Positions 1 to 12,419 of a stretch of 64,000 bases of DNA are shown here, one piece after another; positions within the stretch are counted from its first letter, which is position 1, and every line of letters begins with the position of its first letter. Origin of the DNA: Utricularia gibba (lineage: Eukaryota > Streptophyta > Magnoliopsida > Lamiales > Lentibulariaceae); contig NEEC01000014.1 in assembly GCA_002189035.1 (NCBI GenBank), forward strand, positions 2,110,501-2,174,500, read 5' to 3'. The notes under the pieces were generated by a model. The model made no database searches and was not told the origin of the DNA. It worked only from the letters and a program-made list of their open reading frames with translations. Made by a program: the position numbers and the translations under genes.

Positions 1-3000
1 GTCGCTGTAAAGCTTACCATAAAAAGTAAAAAAAAGAAAAAGGAAAAACCAGCACTGCTTGTCCTAGCCAAAGGTTTTCAAATCGCTTCAAAAGATGAAG
101 TTTTGGAAAATTATATAATTAGCCTAATGCTGTAAAAAAGACAAGCATGAAAAATCAAAGAATTGACAGGGTAATAGATGACGAAGACGAAGAACCTGTA
201 GCTTGTTAACACAAGTATGCTTTGGTCTTGTCAAGTCGTAAAAGTAGACGTTTGCATCCTCACTCCCAGCAACTACATTTGTGTGCGGAAAAAAAGGTCA
301 GCTTGTTCGCATAGCTGAAATAGGACTATATACTGCACTACTCAAAAAAAAAAATGCATTAGATAGTGATGTCAACTGGGGAGGGCGTGCCTATAAATTC
401 GCCTTTCTCGAGTGAAAGCAAGGGGCAGAAAGAGGCATGAATGCTGTGCAAACGTGGTGCTAATTTAAGCGAACAACGAAGTGTCAAGTAGCCTTGCACC
501 TCCAGGGAAACACTACAACAGACATATCACCATCAAATCAGCTTGGGTTCCACATTTAAACACGTGAAGGAAGCACATATGGCTGGAGATAACCTGAAGA
601 AAGATAGGCTTCCATCGCGACAAAAGGTCAGCAAAACAGGGCCATGTGCTAGCAAAGAGAACGTTCTGAATTGCACAGTTGTTACTGGAGACTTGGTTCC
701 ACCACGGTGGCGGTGGGCACGCGCAACAACTCCAGTGTGGGAGTTCATGTTTACAGTGTAAACAGATCCCTGCATGCACAGTTGATAACGAAAATGAAGA
801 ACTGTTATTCAGAGCAACGGCTAAATTCATGTACCTGAGAATCGCCGCAGAATATGAGTTGACCAGTGTGGTCATGATCCAAAGCTGTCACCTCACTGTC
901 GAAATTGCACTTACTTATTGTCCTCCCTGTGCTGAAATTGTACACCTACAACGCCATTTATAGTATACATGAGCTGATGGATCAATGTGGTTCATGAAGA
1001 AGGGAACTCCTGGAAAGGAGAAAATGCAGATTTCTGAAAGAAAATGAGATATCAAACACATCAAAAAATGCTAGGCAACATACCACTATTTCTCTTTTAG
1101 AGTTGCCTACTGAAAGAAAATTGTTGTTCACCTGCAGAAATGGAACACACAACTTAGGGGCTCTGCTTAAGCCTAAGCAAACGAACACCGAGTGTTAGAC
1201 CGCTCAGAGTATTATAGCATCTGCCCTTTTGTTATTGAAGTAACGGGGAACACTTGGCTGTTGACAATTCCTTATCACGAAGTGTAATTACTGAAATAAA
1301 ACTCCATGTTCTTACAGGATGAAAGCGGATACAAAGTTGCGAAGAAACTCCATAAACGACACGCATGCAAATGCCTTTAGAGATATCCCACACGCGCACT
1401 GTCTTATCAACAGAGGTCGATGCAATATACTGATTATTCGAGGAGAAGTCAAAATCTGCAACATTTCATTGCAATTTAATTCAGGATAGCCCAAAATTAG
1501 CATAACATGTTAAGTATATAATCCTCTACTCGAAATAAAACCAAAGCAAAAAAAGTTTCCTGAGTGATTACTAAACAACGCCCAGAGAATCTGGAGGATG
1601 GCGTTTTAGTGAAGGAATCAAAAATATCAATCAAGATGCACGCCCACAACTACAAATGTTGCCACTGAAGTTGGAAAAAAGTTAACTCTGGATTATAGCA
1701 TTCTTTCCTTCGAATTTGAGCGTTCAGGTGATATTAAATCATGTTAATTGTGCGCAAGTCAAATAACCTTGAGAGCTCGGAAAAGATCAAACAGCCAATA
1801 AAAGTATAACCGACCTGTGATATCTTTTATGTGCCCTGTTAGCTGCTTCAGAATTGATGGAGTGGACACACAACATACTGTTAAGCTTCCATCTGATGCT
1901 CCAAAAGCAAGCAGGTCCGAACTCATATGTCCAAATTTCACAACCGTCACTATAAAATCCAACCATGAATTTTCCAGTTACAATTATTCAACACCTAGGC
2001 ATGTTAACAAAGGGAAAAGAAGCAGTTACGATTACCCATTGCCTTGCACTGGTCGAAGATACAGTGCATCCCAACAAAAGAGTATGCAGGAGGTTCACTC
2101 TTTTTACGAGGGTACTCAATGTCGCTTGCAATAGAACCGAGACTTGGGCTACGGCTATGTGATTTGCTTGCACTTGGTACACCCTATATGTCACACAGGA
2201 GATTTCTAATATTAAGGTTAACTCAAAATGAGGAAAAGCATATCTGGTGGTAGAAAAAAAAAACACAAACCCCATTAGCATTCCATTTGTCTGCATGAAG
2301 GAATTGTGGGAGTGGACTTCGAGATGGCATCCATCGTCCACTGATGCATCAACCAGTAAATTAACCTGATGTCAGAATCGCATAAAGGACAAGCTTGAAT
2401 AATACTCTCAAATGATGAATAAGGGTAAGAAGAATATGCACGGGACAATAGTTGAAGTTACGGTGATTAAATGGTTTCTTTCAAGAAATTAACTAACTAC
2501 AGCTACGAACCTCTGCCCTGGTGTGCTTGTGAGGCTTGGTGTCTGCATACTCTCCCCATCTTTCGACCTACCAATGTAATTTCGGTAGGCCACATAACCT
2601 TTTCCATTACATCTCCATTCCTAGAATGCATCATTTGTTCAGAAATCGTGTAAATGAAAATACGGTTATATCTTGCAGAAAGACTCGACGCAATAAGAAT
2701 ATCTGATGAGAAGACATCAAATGTGCAAAGCTTGAGGGGCAGCGCCAAGGAATTAGGATTACAGAACCATTGGAGGGGGTGGAAAATTTTATAGAATTGG
2801 CGCATTCAATTCATCAATTCACAAAAACAACAACTTCTAAAGCAAGCAATTATCAACAATGTAACCAAGACAGCCGAAGTGCACCCAGAATCCCGACACT
2901 CTGTAACGGGGGATAACAACCATAATTAGCGCCATTCCCAAAGACAATTTACAACGCAATTATAATCCAGAATTACTCAGAAAATAATCAAAGACATAGA

Positions 3001-3342
3001 ACTTGAACTCATTCGCAACAAATTGGCGTGCTAATGGAACACAAGCTACCTTTCTATATCATCGATTTTATGCGAATCTAATCCTAGGATGTCGCGATCG
3101 TAATGTCCAGAAAATAATTAAAAGGTTACAAAGACAAATACCTTACGCCGACCAAAGCCTGCCTCCGCCTTCCGGTGGAGCATGAGACGGCGTAGCCCCA
3201 TGTAACTAAGATCCGAATTAGGTGGCTGAAGCAAGCAACTGAAAAAATCAGGATCTGAATCACCATCAACTCCTGCTGTTTTATCCCGTGTACATTTCTG
3301 ATCCCTGTCTTCAGGTAAGAGCACACTTGCAGAATCGCACAT
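1..3342 (-). CDS. WDR13-like WD40 repeat protein (3' end beyond window)
   Basis: Eleven coding exons are visible on the minus strand: 3342-3142, 2620-2511, 2340-2271, 2183-2036, 1949-1815, 1455-1316, 1131-1084, 945-835, 769-594, 512-391 and 272-196. Phases close exactly (446 codons); the last exon or exons lie off the left edge. The start is the first in-frame ATG, opening MCDSASVLLPED. The N-terminal ~150 residues are basic and low in repeats (a YVAYRNYIGRSKDGES stretch); WD40 repeats follow, with STSVDKTVRVWDIS, GSEDANVYFYDL and VNNNFLSVGNSK. The order and wording match human WDR13 closely (YSFVGMHCIFDQ against YAFAGMYHVFDQ; both have VNKLQ near the end). WDR13 proteins are beta-propeller scaffolds with poorly known partners; a nuclear role in this plant is inference. 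The intron after the exon ending at 391 has a GC donor. The gene diverges from the cysteine protease at 3940. Confidence 0.9.
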
Positions 3343-3939
3343 CGCGAAAGAATACACAAGAATAAATCAATCACGACCCTCCATCAATATAATCGAGAAC
3401 ACCTGCATCAACAACCCAAAGATCCGGTGCAGATACCAAAGATTACCGAACTACGTCGGCAAAGTTCAGGTTGCCTTTTTTTTCTTTTTTTATGTCGAGG
3501 ACAAGCAGAACCCAATATTGGAGCGGGAATTCTCTCACGCTCTTCCACATTGAGTACAACATCAAACCTTGTTGCACCTGCACCGGAACCGGATACGACA
3601 CCGTTCCGAGGTATAGATTCTCTACGTAATCCTTTGTTGGAGATTTGGAAATATATCTAAATAATTAAAACCAAAATATTTTACCTACAGCTTTATAATT
3701 TAAATTAGAGAATAATGAACTCGCAAACTAACTAAACTCTTTTTCGCCAATTTTTTTGGAATATTAAATATTTGTCCACGTTATCCAAATTCCGAGGGCG
3801 TAACAACCTGCCGAAAGGGAAAGGGATTCCTTCAGGATTTAAACTACAGACGACCGCGACACGCCATGAAGCGCATCCGCCACTAGAAAATTGAATGTAT
3901 AAAAATGCGCGGGGAGGAGGAATCTGTTACCAGGTTTCC
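3343..3939. promoter_or_regulatory. Divergent intergenic region between WDR13-like and RD19-like genes
   Basis: About 600 bp separate the two divergent start codons, so both promoters must lie here. I see a TATA-like tataaaaa at 3897-3904 facing the protease, 36-43 bp before its ATG, and no clear TATA for the WD40 gene. The ATG at 3895 lies inside this TATA-like site, which argues against using it as the protease start. Confidence 0.5.
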
Positions 3940-5418
3940 ATGGCTTCACGCTTTCCATACCTTCTACTTCACTTTTCTCTCCTCTTTGTGACACTCTTCA
4001 GGTGGTCCGTTGCAACCGATGCAGAGAACTTCATCGATAACCTGTCGGAAGGGGAGGGTCTTTTGATTCGTGAAGTCACGGATCACGACGATGGATTTGT
4101 ATTCACGGAGAAGTCGCTGCGTAACGCTGATCACCATTTCAGCATCTTCAAGAGGAAATTCGGTAGGACGTACGCTTCGGAGGGGGAGCATGACTATAGA
4201 TTCAAAGTCTTTAAGACTAATTTGCGCCGGGCTGTCGAGAATCAGAGGCTCGATCCATCCGCCTTCCACGGTATCACGAAGTTCTCAGATCTCACGGTGG
4301 AGGAGTTCCAGGAAAATTTCCTTGGTATCAAGGAGCATAGGCCTCTTCAATTCCCTTCTGACGCTCACAAGGCCCCGATTCTGCCCATCGACGATCTTCC
4401 GAAGAACTTCGATTGGAGAGATCATGGTGCCGTCACTCCTGTAAAGAATCAGGTAAATTTCTTCTTGCAGGGATTGCTAAATACAACAAAGCATCTATAT
4501 TAGTCGCTATACCTCATAATTCACAAATATCAAATACTGCTGAATATGTGCTTATTATGTATGATTTTGATGAATGCGATTATCTTATACTTTCTAAAGG
4601 GTACTTGTGGGTCGTGCTGGACGTTTAGCACGACTGGTGCATTGGAAGGTGCCAACTATCTGGCAACGGGGAAGCTCGTGAGTCTCAGCGAGCAACAGCT
4701 TGTGGATTGCGATCACGAGGTTATTGCTACTAGACCCTGCAGTATTTCTGATATTCTCGTCCTTCGATTGCTATAGGGAATGAGAGTATTTAAAGCATTG
4801 GTAATCCTGTTTCTCAACCCGCAGTGTGATCCAGAAGAAAGAGGTTCTTGTGACTCAGGCTGCAATGGCGGATTGATGAACACTGCTTTTGAATACACAT
4901 TCAAAGCTGGTGGACTAATGCGTGAAGAAGACTATCCGTACTCTGGCAGAGATGGAGGCGCTTGCAAGTTCAACAAGAACAGTGTTGTAGCAAAGGTGGC
5001 AAATTTCAGCGTCGTATCAGTCGACCAAAACCAAATGGCTGCAAATCTAGTCAAGAACGGTCCTCTTGCCGGTATGCGCTTCACTTTCTAACACAAACCC
5101 CTTTCTCCGCTTTACACAGGAACATTGACCTCGCATTGCTTGATGGCAGTGGGTATCAATGCGGCTTTCATGCAGACATACATAGGAGGGGTTTCATGCC
5201 CCTTTGTTTGCGACAAGGGAGTGAATCATGGAGTGTTAATAGTCGGATATGGCGACGACGGATATTCCCAGATTCGGTTTAAAAAGAAACCTTACTGGAT
5301 AATCAAGAATTCTTGGGGAGAAAACTGGGGAGAGAACGGGTACTACAGGATATGCCGCGGCCGCAACATCTGCGGTGTGGACTCACTTGTCTCCACCGTC
5401 ACCGCCGTCACCAAGTGA
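3940..5418 (+). CDS. RD19-type papain-like cysteine protease (cathepsin F-like)
   Basis: Four exons (3940-4452, 4600-4719, 4825-5071, 5150-5418) give 382 residues in phase. The product is a secreted or vacuolar C1A peptidase made as a zymogen. Residues 1-26 form a hydrophobic signal peptide. The propeptide carries an ERFNIN-like helix ([13 protein letters not shown], then [15 protein letters not shown]). The mature domain starts near [20 protein letters not shown]. The active site is complete: Cys177 in GTCGSCW, His320 in [11 protein letters not shown] and Asn347 in [22 protein letters not shown] follows the catalytic region. The PIRFKEKPYW-like insert (here [10 protein letters not shown]) is typical of RD19 and cathepsin F. 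I chose the ATG at 3940 because the upstream in-frame ATG at 3895 overlaps the TATA-like box. RD19 genes are often stress-induced; regulation here is not visible beyond the TATA. Confidence 0.93.
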
Positions 5419-5761
5419 AATGATGATCATTTGCTCCACCTAAGTTTCATATGTAAATGGAGTATACACTTCTCTGAAGAAACTGCTTGATTCTTAGGAA
5501 AATCACATTCTAAATTTTAGAATTAGAAATGAATTAGAATTCAATTCAAATGTATGAAATGCAGGGGGCAATGAACCTGCTTATTCTCATCGTGTTGGCA
5601 ATATTACAAGAGGGAAAGCGAACCAGAGGAAGGGATAGAACATCACCTTGTCTGTGCACGGAAGCCTAATGACATAATCAAGAGGCAACCGGATTCAAAG
5701 CACATTTATGCACCCATCAAACCATTAATCCTAGCTCTCTACCTTTGGTACAGGATGCACG
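5419..5761. other. Convergent 3' intergenic region
   Basis: This holds the facing 3' UTRs of the protease (plus) and the V-ATPase subunit (minus). No open frame, repeat or RNA gene is apparent. Confidence 0.6.
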
Positions 5762-8700
5762 TCATTCATCATCGAGATCGAGTGTGATGAACGAGAAGGG
5801 ATAGAATTTATACCCGTCTCCTTCGTAAAACTTGTTCTGGAATTCCACCCAGTGGAGCCTCAAGGCATGTAGAAAGGCGCTTAATGTTTCCATCACCAGG
5901 AGCACTCCAACAGTGGCACAGATGAAGACCACGATACCAACCGCCAGGATAATTATATTATTGTACCTGAAGATGGTAGTGAAGCCACTCACGGTCTAAA
6001 ATCTAGCAATTGAAAGAACCAATCAGCTTACCCCCATGCGAGAAGAAGAACCTTCTCATAAAACACGCTGGACAACTCTGAGTGCGCAAGGCTAATAAAA
6101 AAGCAAAAGGTTAGGGATATGAGAAGGATAGAAGGCAAAGGAAACAGAAGGTGTAAATATAAAAAGCATATACCTCAGAGCCCACAAACGAAGATAAGAA
6201 GCTGTATTCGAAACTGCCCCAAGTACAAATTCTATGGTGTGTATGAGTTGATGGACAAAGACTTCACTGAACTCAAACTCGCCATGACCATGGGAGTCAT
6301 GGTTTGCTTCTGAGAGCAAAGACCCATCTGTTTCTGGAACTGGCTCATAGCCCCCTCTATGTTGCCTCTAGTAATAGGGAAAATAAATTTGAAAGACCAG
6401 GGGCAATAATAATAAACCAAAAATGTCAAGTCAAACGAGAACATACATCATGTTGCATCTTTAAAAGGAATGGCTTGGGAAGAAGCATCCATGGGACAGA
6501 AACAAGCGCCAACAGCAGTAAGACAAGCTGCAGATGAGCCTCAATTATGGATTTTAAAGGAATGGAAAAGTTTGCCCAAGATTATCCTCAGATATTAAGT
6601 TGATTACTTAACCTGAATTGTTTTCTGGCCAGGGAAAAGTTGGTTTTCACCAAGGTCATCAGTAGGACTCAGAAACATGTATATCATCACGTGGTATAAA
6701 TCAGCTTGGGATCCAGTACACCACTTCACAATGATAAGAACAGAAAGATAGCCAAACAGACTGTTCAAGAATATCATCTGTGGAATAAACTGGAACCTGA
6801 ATATAGATTCAACAGCATAAGAGATTGAACTTTATAACAGAGCGATATAATTTCAAGATGCTGAATAATCATATTGATGCAGATGATAGATAGTAAGAAT
6901 TTATCAAAAATCAGGTAACAGCCACTCACCAGACGTTCAATGCATTCTTGAAGAACAGCGCATTGAAATAGCTCAGTATTATTCCCAGATTCATCTGGGC
7001 AACCCCAGAAGAATTGACATTTTCATTTTTAATGAATTCAGGAAGGGCAGCTCACTGCGTGAGCCATGCCAAGCAGGGTCCACTCCAAAAGGATAAGTAT
7101 CACGAGCCTTGATAAGGCCCACAGTGGTAGCATCACTACAATAGAATAGCTCGTGTTACATGAGGCGTGATGAAGCCAACACTGAACTAATGGTGTGTAT
7201 TGATGATACCTGCAGTCTGGGGCACGACATGCATATGCTGATCGTGCAAATAATTCAAATGGCACAGAGAAAAACTCATTATAGATTAATCCCGTGTAGA
7301 TTGAGAAAAGAGCCATCAACATAATTACATAACGTCCACCAAAAGTCATCTCCATGATGTCTCCAAGTTTCTGCACAGCATACACATGTAAGTATGGAAC
7401 TAAAAGATCAAGATGAAGCATTTAACAGCTAATTAAATGAAAATGCTGTGACTCTGAATTAAATCAAAGAAATTTTGATGCATGCTAATATTACAAACTG
7501 GCTCAAAAGTGTAACAAAATGGAAAAGCAAGTCAAGAGTCCAACAAGATAACAAACGCCACTCCTTCACGGTTACAAGAACACAACTCTTTGAAAATTGA
7601 TTCTGTTTCCAACTCAACAAGAGTTTCAAATACCAATTGCATATGAGGCACGGTGGGCCACCAAAAGGGAAAAAACGTACCAAGATAAGAAGTTTCATAA
7701 CCATGTAATTCTTCATGCATAAGACAGAATGGGTCGTTTATGTAGCAATCACTACCCAAACACACGCTTGATGCTTCAGTACAAGAAAAAATGCCAATAG
7801 AAAAATAATTGGTTTTTGTAGATAATTTACCTGACTGAGATACTTTTTTTCCCTGACAATCAAAAACAATGTACAAAGTAGAAGGCATATTCCATGTCCC
7901 CAGTCTCCAAACATGACAGCGAAAAGAAATGGAAATGTAACTATAGTAAAAACACCAGGATTCGCTTCTTGGTACTTGGAAATCCTGCCACAGAGCCAAA
8001 ATTTGAAAACCTCAATTTAAACATGTATCGCAAGGTTTACTGTCACACGGCCATTAACTATTAAAAGCCCAACGGACAAACAAGCATGGTGTTCAAACAG
8101 AAGAATGCTGAAGCATTATAGGAAACAGTAGAAGGACCATAGGCTGGACAATTTTTCTGGGTTTGACATTTTAGGAAACTAGTGTGGTATGCTTTTGGTG
8201 TCTTCAATAAGAAGTGTGCTTGTGCTTAGTATATGCAAATGGCGGACCAACAAACACATTTATCAACATAAGGGAAGCAGTGGGTAAAATACACTTGTGC
8301 CACATTGAGTACAGAATAACGTCACATTATTTTTATTTGTATAATCTATGCAAAAACAAAAAAAACTCACCCATAAGCATCAACAATCTCTTGGAAAGCT
8401 GAAGTGAATTTATTTGTTTGAAAATATGTTGGTGGCATCTCACGGGTATGCAGCACCTGGAAAATTGCATCAACTTCTGAGTTGGAGTTGTACGTTGCCC
8501 GGTGCAATGCCTCTTGAATCTGCAATCAAAATATTGTCAAAGTGAGTCCCATGAATAATACGCTGATAAGCTGGACTTCCAGCATCTGCACATGGATTAA
8601 CACAGATTCTGAGAAGAAAACTTCCGTAAAGGTATAACATGAAATTTCTACAGAAATAAATACCTTTTCTGTGGCAAAGACGGGACCCCATCCTTCCGCC

Positions 8701-11359
8701 ACTAGACATTTCTTGGAGACATCAATACTAAGCATGTTGAGGGTATGATAAATGGCTTTCTCCTTCTTCACCTGTATCATTAAAAAATAGAAGAGTCAAG
8801 GAGCTGGATAAAAAAAATGTCTTCCAGTTGAGAAAACTAATAACAGACCAAAAGGTTCCAGTGGTCAAATTCCTTCCCAATAGTTTGTAATAAACTTGCA
8901 CGGAGTGCAAATCCTGCATCAATTGTAATCTTCAGCTCTGATAGTTTGGCATCAACCTGAAGTTAAAGAAGATATTCTGCACAATCAAATTACATGCAAT
9001 AATTGCTGGAAACATGAATAAAATATAGCAAAATATGTTGGAAAAAAGCATCTGACAAGAAAATCAAAAGAACTACACAAGAAATTCAAAAATTGTATAC
9101 CTCATTGATCAGTTGAGAATGCTTTTTTACGTCCTCATCAAAAGGATAACGATTCGCACCAAAAGCTTCACATATCTTGAGGATCTTATTTTTTGCCCGT
9201 TCTCCAGAAAAAAAGACCACAAAGACATTCTTTTCACCCTGCATCAGCAGAATCAAACATGAGAATCGATAATATTTTCATTTTCAAAAAACAAGTTAGT
9301 GGCAAGCATGTAGGAAGGCCTTCCAAAATGAATATTCAGGAATGGAAGTCACCATGTTTCAACATAACACCATGTAAACAACATCGCACAAGGTAAAAAC
9401 ACAATGGTAAGATACGATGACTGCAAGTTAATTGGCTTGGTCACTAAAAAACACTTACAAGATCCCTCATCAATTTGATATCGTGGTGTAATAAATGAAC
9501 ATTATACAGGAAGAGGAGTAAGAACTCAACTCTAAGTACTCACTAATATAAATAGAAAATAAGAAACAAAAAGCATGCCAAAACCTCTCATCAGCATTCC
9601 TTCACTAATCCTATTGCAATGCATAAAATAGGGGGAAAAAAACTGTGGTATACCTTCTCCCCTGATACAGGGTCGATCACTGGATCATCCACCTCAGACT
9701 GCTTCAGAAAAACATTTCCACGGGTAGCACGGAATAAGATCCTCTCAAATGCTAAAGATTTACCCCTTGGAACAAGTCCAGTTATAAATCCTAGCTTAAC
9801 TTGCTTGGATAAATCAACTAACTTTTCCTGTGGACAGAAAAGAATCAACATCTAAAGAACCAAGAATTGAAACTAGAAAATAGGCACATACCTGCTCAGT
9901 CAACAAAGGAGTTTCCAAAGATTCCTCACCAGATTGATATTCCCTCTGCTGTGCCTCAGCACTTCTCAAGGCAGAATCAAAAAACTCACTAGCCTACATA
10001 AATGAAAGCACTAACTTAAGCAAAGGCAAGAAAGGTTGAATAACATGATGAAACATTCTCTCTTAATATTTAAGGGATGTCAAGAATAGTTCATGACATG
10101 CATTTTACACACAAGCGTACATTTGAAGTGAGTGAAAGAGTTGATACCTTTTTTAGAACAAGCCTGTACTCCACAAGTTCATTGTAAGAGCGTTGCAACT
10201 TCTCACCATTTGCATTCATTTCAACTAGCTCAGCCTCAAGGCTCTCAAGTTTCAGCTGAAATAGCGTTGATCAAAGGTACAATCACAAGCCCCTAAATCA
10301 AGGCACATATGATTACTCAAGGTACCTCAAGGTCATCAATGTTCGTTATGGAAGGGGGCAAAGTCCCCTGAGAAAATTGCAGGCCAGCCTTGGACATTTG
10401 GTCACGAAAGAATCTTAATTTACGTGCCATTTCTCCGCATCTTTTAATCTTCACAGACAACAAACATAAGAAATAAAACTCCACTCGGTATATATGGAAC
10501 AGAGAAATTAGGCTTTTAATCTGGAAACTCCACGAAAACAAAAAAACCCAATATTAGCATAACATATGAGAGCTGAAGAGGACGCCACATCACCAAGTCG
10601 CAAAAGGCATTACTCAAACACAGCTCACAGTATTTCATGGCATCAGTAACACTCAAAAACTGGATATAGCTCAAATGGTGCGAAGAGAGTAATACCTGAA
10701 TTGCATATGTTCGCTGGAATGGGCTCTTATCGGCATTTAACTATCAAAGAAAAAAAGGCACATGTGAAGTCTGATGCGTAGGATCATAGGAATTACGCTG
10801 AGGGGCGTCATGTAAGAATCTTTTCTTTATAACATGGTGTACAACTAGAGAAGCGAGTTGAAACAGACACTCTGATGAAATAATGTCAAGGTATCTTATT
10901 TTTAAAATGTTTCATAGACTGACAGGTCATCTTAATCAAATTCCACATCCTAAATCCAAACATGCCAACACTAAGTTCCCCTAGGCCTAAACTAAACCCT
11001 ACATATTCTCCCTAAATGAACAAGCAGAATCAGGCCTCCTATTGATACTCCATCATAGTAACCTAGTCGATTTCTGATTAGCAGACCCAACAGCGGGAGA
11101 AAACAAATGAAAAGCTATTAATTTAAACTTCACACCCCATAAAGTTACGCCAACATTCAGAAAATAAAAATCAGACGTTTGCGCATAAAACCAAAGTCGA
11201 AAAAAAAAAACGAACGTCTTTAAACTGGATAAGCCCAATATCGCCGATATAAGAAACAGCAAGGTGAGCTGATTCAATAGGAATTATAAGCTGGACGAGC
11301 TGCATCGCCTCCGACCGCATCAGATCCATCGATGGACAGCACATCCTCCGCTCCCCCAT
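5762..11359 (-). CDS. VHA-a: V-type proton ATPase subunit a (vacuolar VHA-a2/a3 type), with a one-base frameshift in exon 13
   Basis: Eighteen minus-strand exons: 11359-11216, 10740-10696, 10448-10326, 10255-10148, 9993-9892, 9827-9654, 9238-9101, 8956-8849, 8771-8664, 8519-8371, 7984-7831, 7370-7210, 7135-6930, 6796-6613, 6527-6447, 6367-6174, 6091-6032 and 5966-5762. They encode about 814 residues, the usual length. Subunit a is the membrane stator and proton half-channel of the Vo sector. The N-terminal half is the cytosolic arm ([17 protein letters not shown], then [20 protein letters not shown]). The C-terminal half has about eight membrane helices, with [19 protein letters not shown] holding the conserved arginine for proton transfer; the end is [14 protein letters not shown]. 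Exon 13 is 206 bp where 207 is needed: the run of four G (plus-strand C at 7003-7006) should be five, otherwise a stop follows within a few codons. All other junctions are in phase. Strong similarity to Arabidopsis VHA-a3 suggests the tonoplast isoform. Confidence 0.93.
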
Positions 11360-11915
11360 TCCCCGACGCCGGAGTGGATAAACTCTGCTCTTCTTCGAGG
11401 AAAAAAAAAAAGACAGCGAATTCGCTAGAATTTTATGCTTCCAGGAGAGAAGCAACGATATCAATAGAGCGGATCAAAACATAGCTGTCCGTGAGAGGAC
11501 AATTTAGACGAGAAGCGTGGTACTCTGGAGAGCTGATGATTAACGTGTTGTAAATCGCGCGCTTCTCAGCTGCTGCAGCCCAAACTGTTTTCGAGTTCGT
11601 GGGCCTGAGGCAAAATCCACTTGGACTGGCTCAGTAACAAGAAAAGATATTGGGCCAACAAATCCGCGACACGTGCAGGCAGCCCTTGATTTTTAATTTT
11701 AAGGTTTCCCACATGTTAAAAGCTACGTTATCATGAACGGATGAGATAACATTAATGCGTCGTTATAATATGGTATTTGTATATTAAATTGTAATATAAT
11801 TGGGTAGGTATATATTCAATTGTAAGGTATATAATAAATTATGTGTTTGATATCTCATAACATACATTTGATGTATAACAATTGAAAAAAGTATTTAATA
11901 TGTAAGAATAGAGAT
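11360..11915. other. Upstream region of VHA-a
   Basis: This is the presumed promoter and 5' UTR of VHA-a, turning AT-rich beyond about 11700. I see no other gene or clear motif. Confidence 0.5.
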
Positions 11916-12411
11916 CAGTGTTTTAAAAACCTGGGTTCAACCCATGGTTCGATCGAGTTAGATCCGAACCCATGTTTGAATGGATTGGATATAACTCTAC
12001 TTTTTACTTTTAATTTTTTAAATTTTTTATTATTTACTTTATGAGAATGATTATAAATAAATATAAAATATATTATAAATATTAGATATATATTTTAAAA
12101 ATAATTATATTTTTATATATGTATTTGTATTGATATCATAAAATAATCATTTGTATTTAAATTACACATTATTTGAATGAGATATGAAACAATAAATACG
12201 ATTTTGATAAAAAAAATTTGATGTAATTGCATCAATTATTGAGAGATATATTTTTATTTTTATTTATTTTTTTAATATTTTGATGTACTAAATTATGGTT
12301 TTATAATTGTATTCTAATATTTTAATAAGTATAATTTAAAATTAATGAACCCGGTTCAACCCAAAACCATAGTTAAATGGTCCAATGGATTCAACCCATT
12401 TTTAAAACATT
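11916..12411. mobile_element. Non-autonomous hAT-like MITE with 8-bp target-site duplication
   Basis: The 496-bp AT-rich element is bounded by an exact 8-bp direct repeat, atagagat, at 11908-11915 and 12412-12419. Its ends are inverted: the left end reads cagtgttttaaaaacctggg and the reverse complement of the right end reads aatgttttaaaaatgggttg. An 8-bp duplication with a CAGTG-like terminus is the hAT signature. There is no transposase frame. Further inside, short gttcaaccca-type segments recur near both ends, as expected for subterminal inverted repeats. Confidence 0.75.
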
Positions 12412-12419
12412 ATAGAGAT

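Noticed and set aside
3895-3939. Upstream in-frame ATG of the cysteine protease
   Set aside because: It overlaps the TATA-like box and adds a polar stretch before a good signal peptide; the ATG at 3940 fits better.
6930-7135. Extra intron to explain the VHA-a frame break
   Set aside because: Any GT...AG pair near the break would be under 30 bp, too short to splice; a missing base is simpler.
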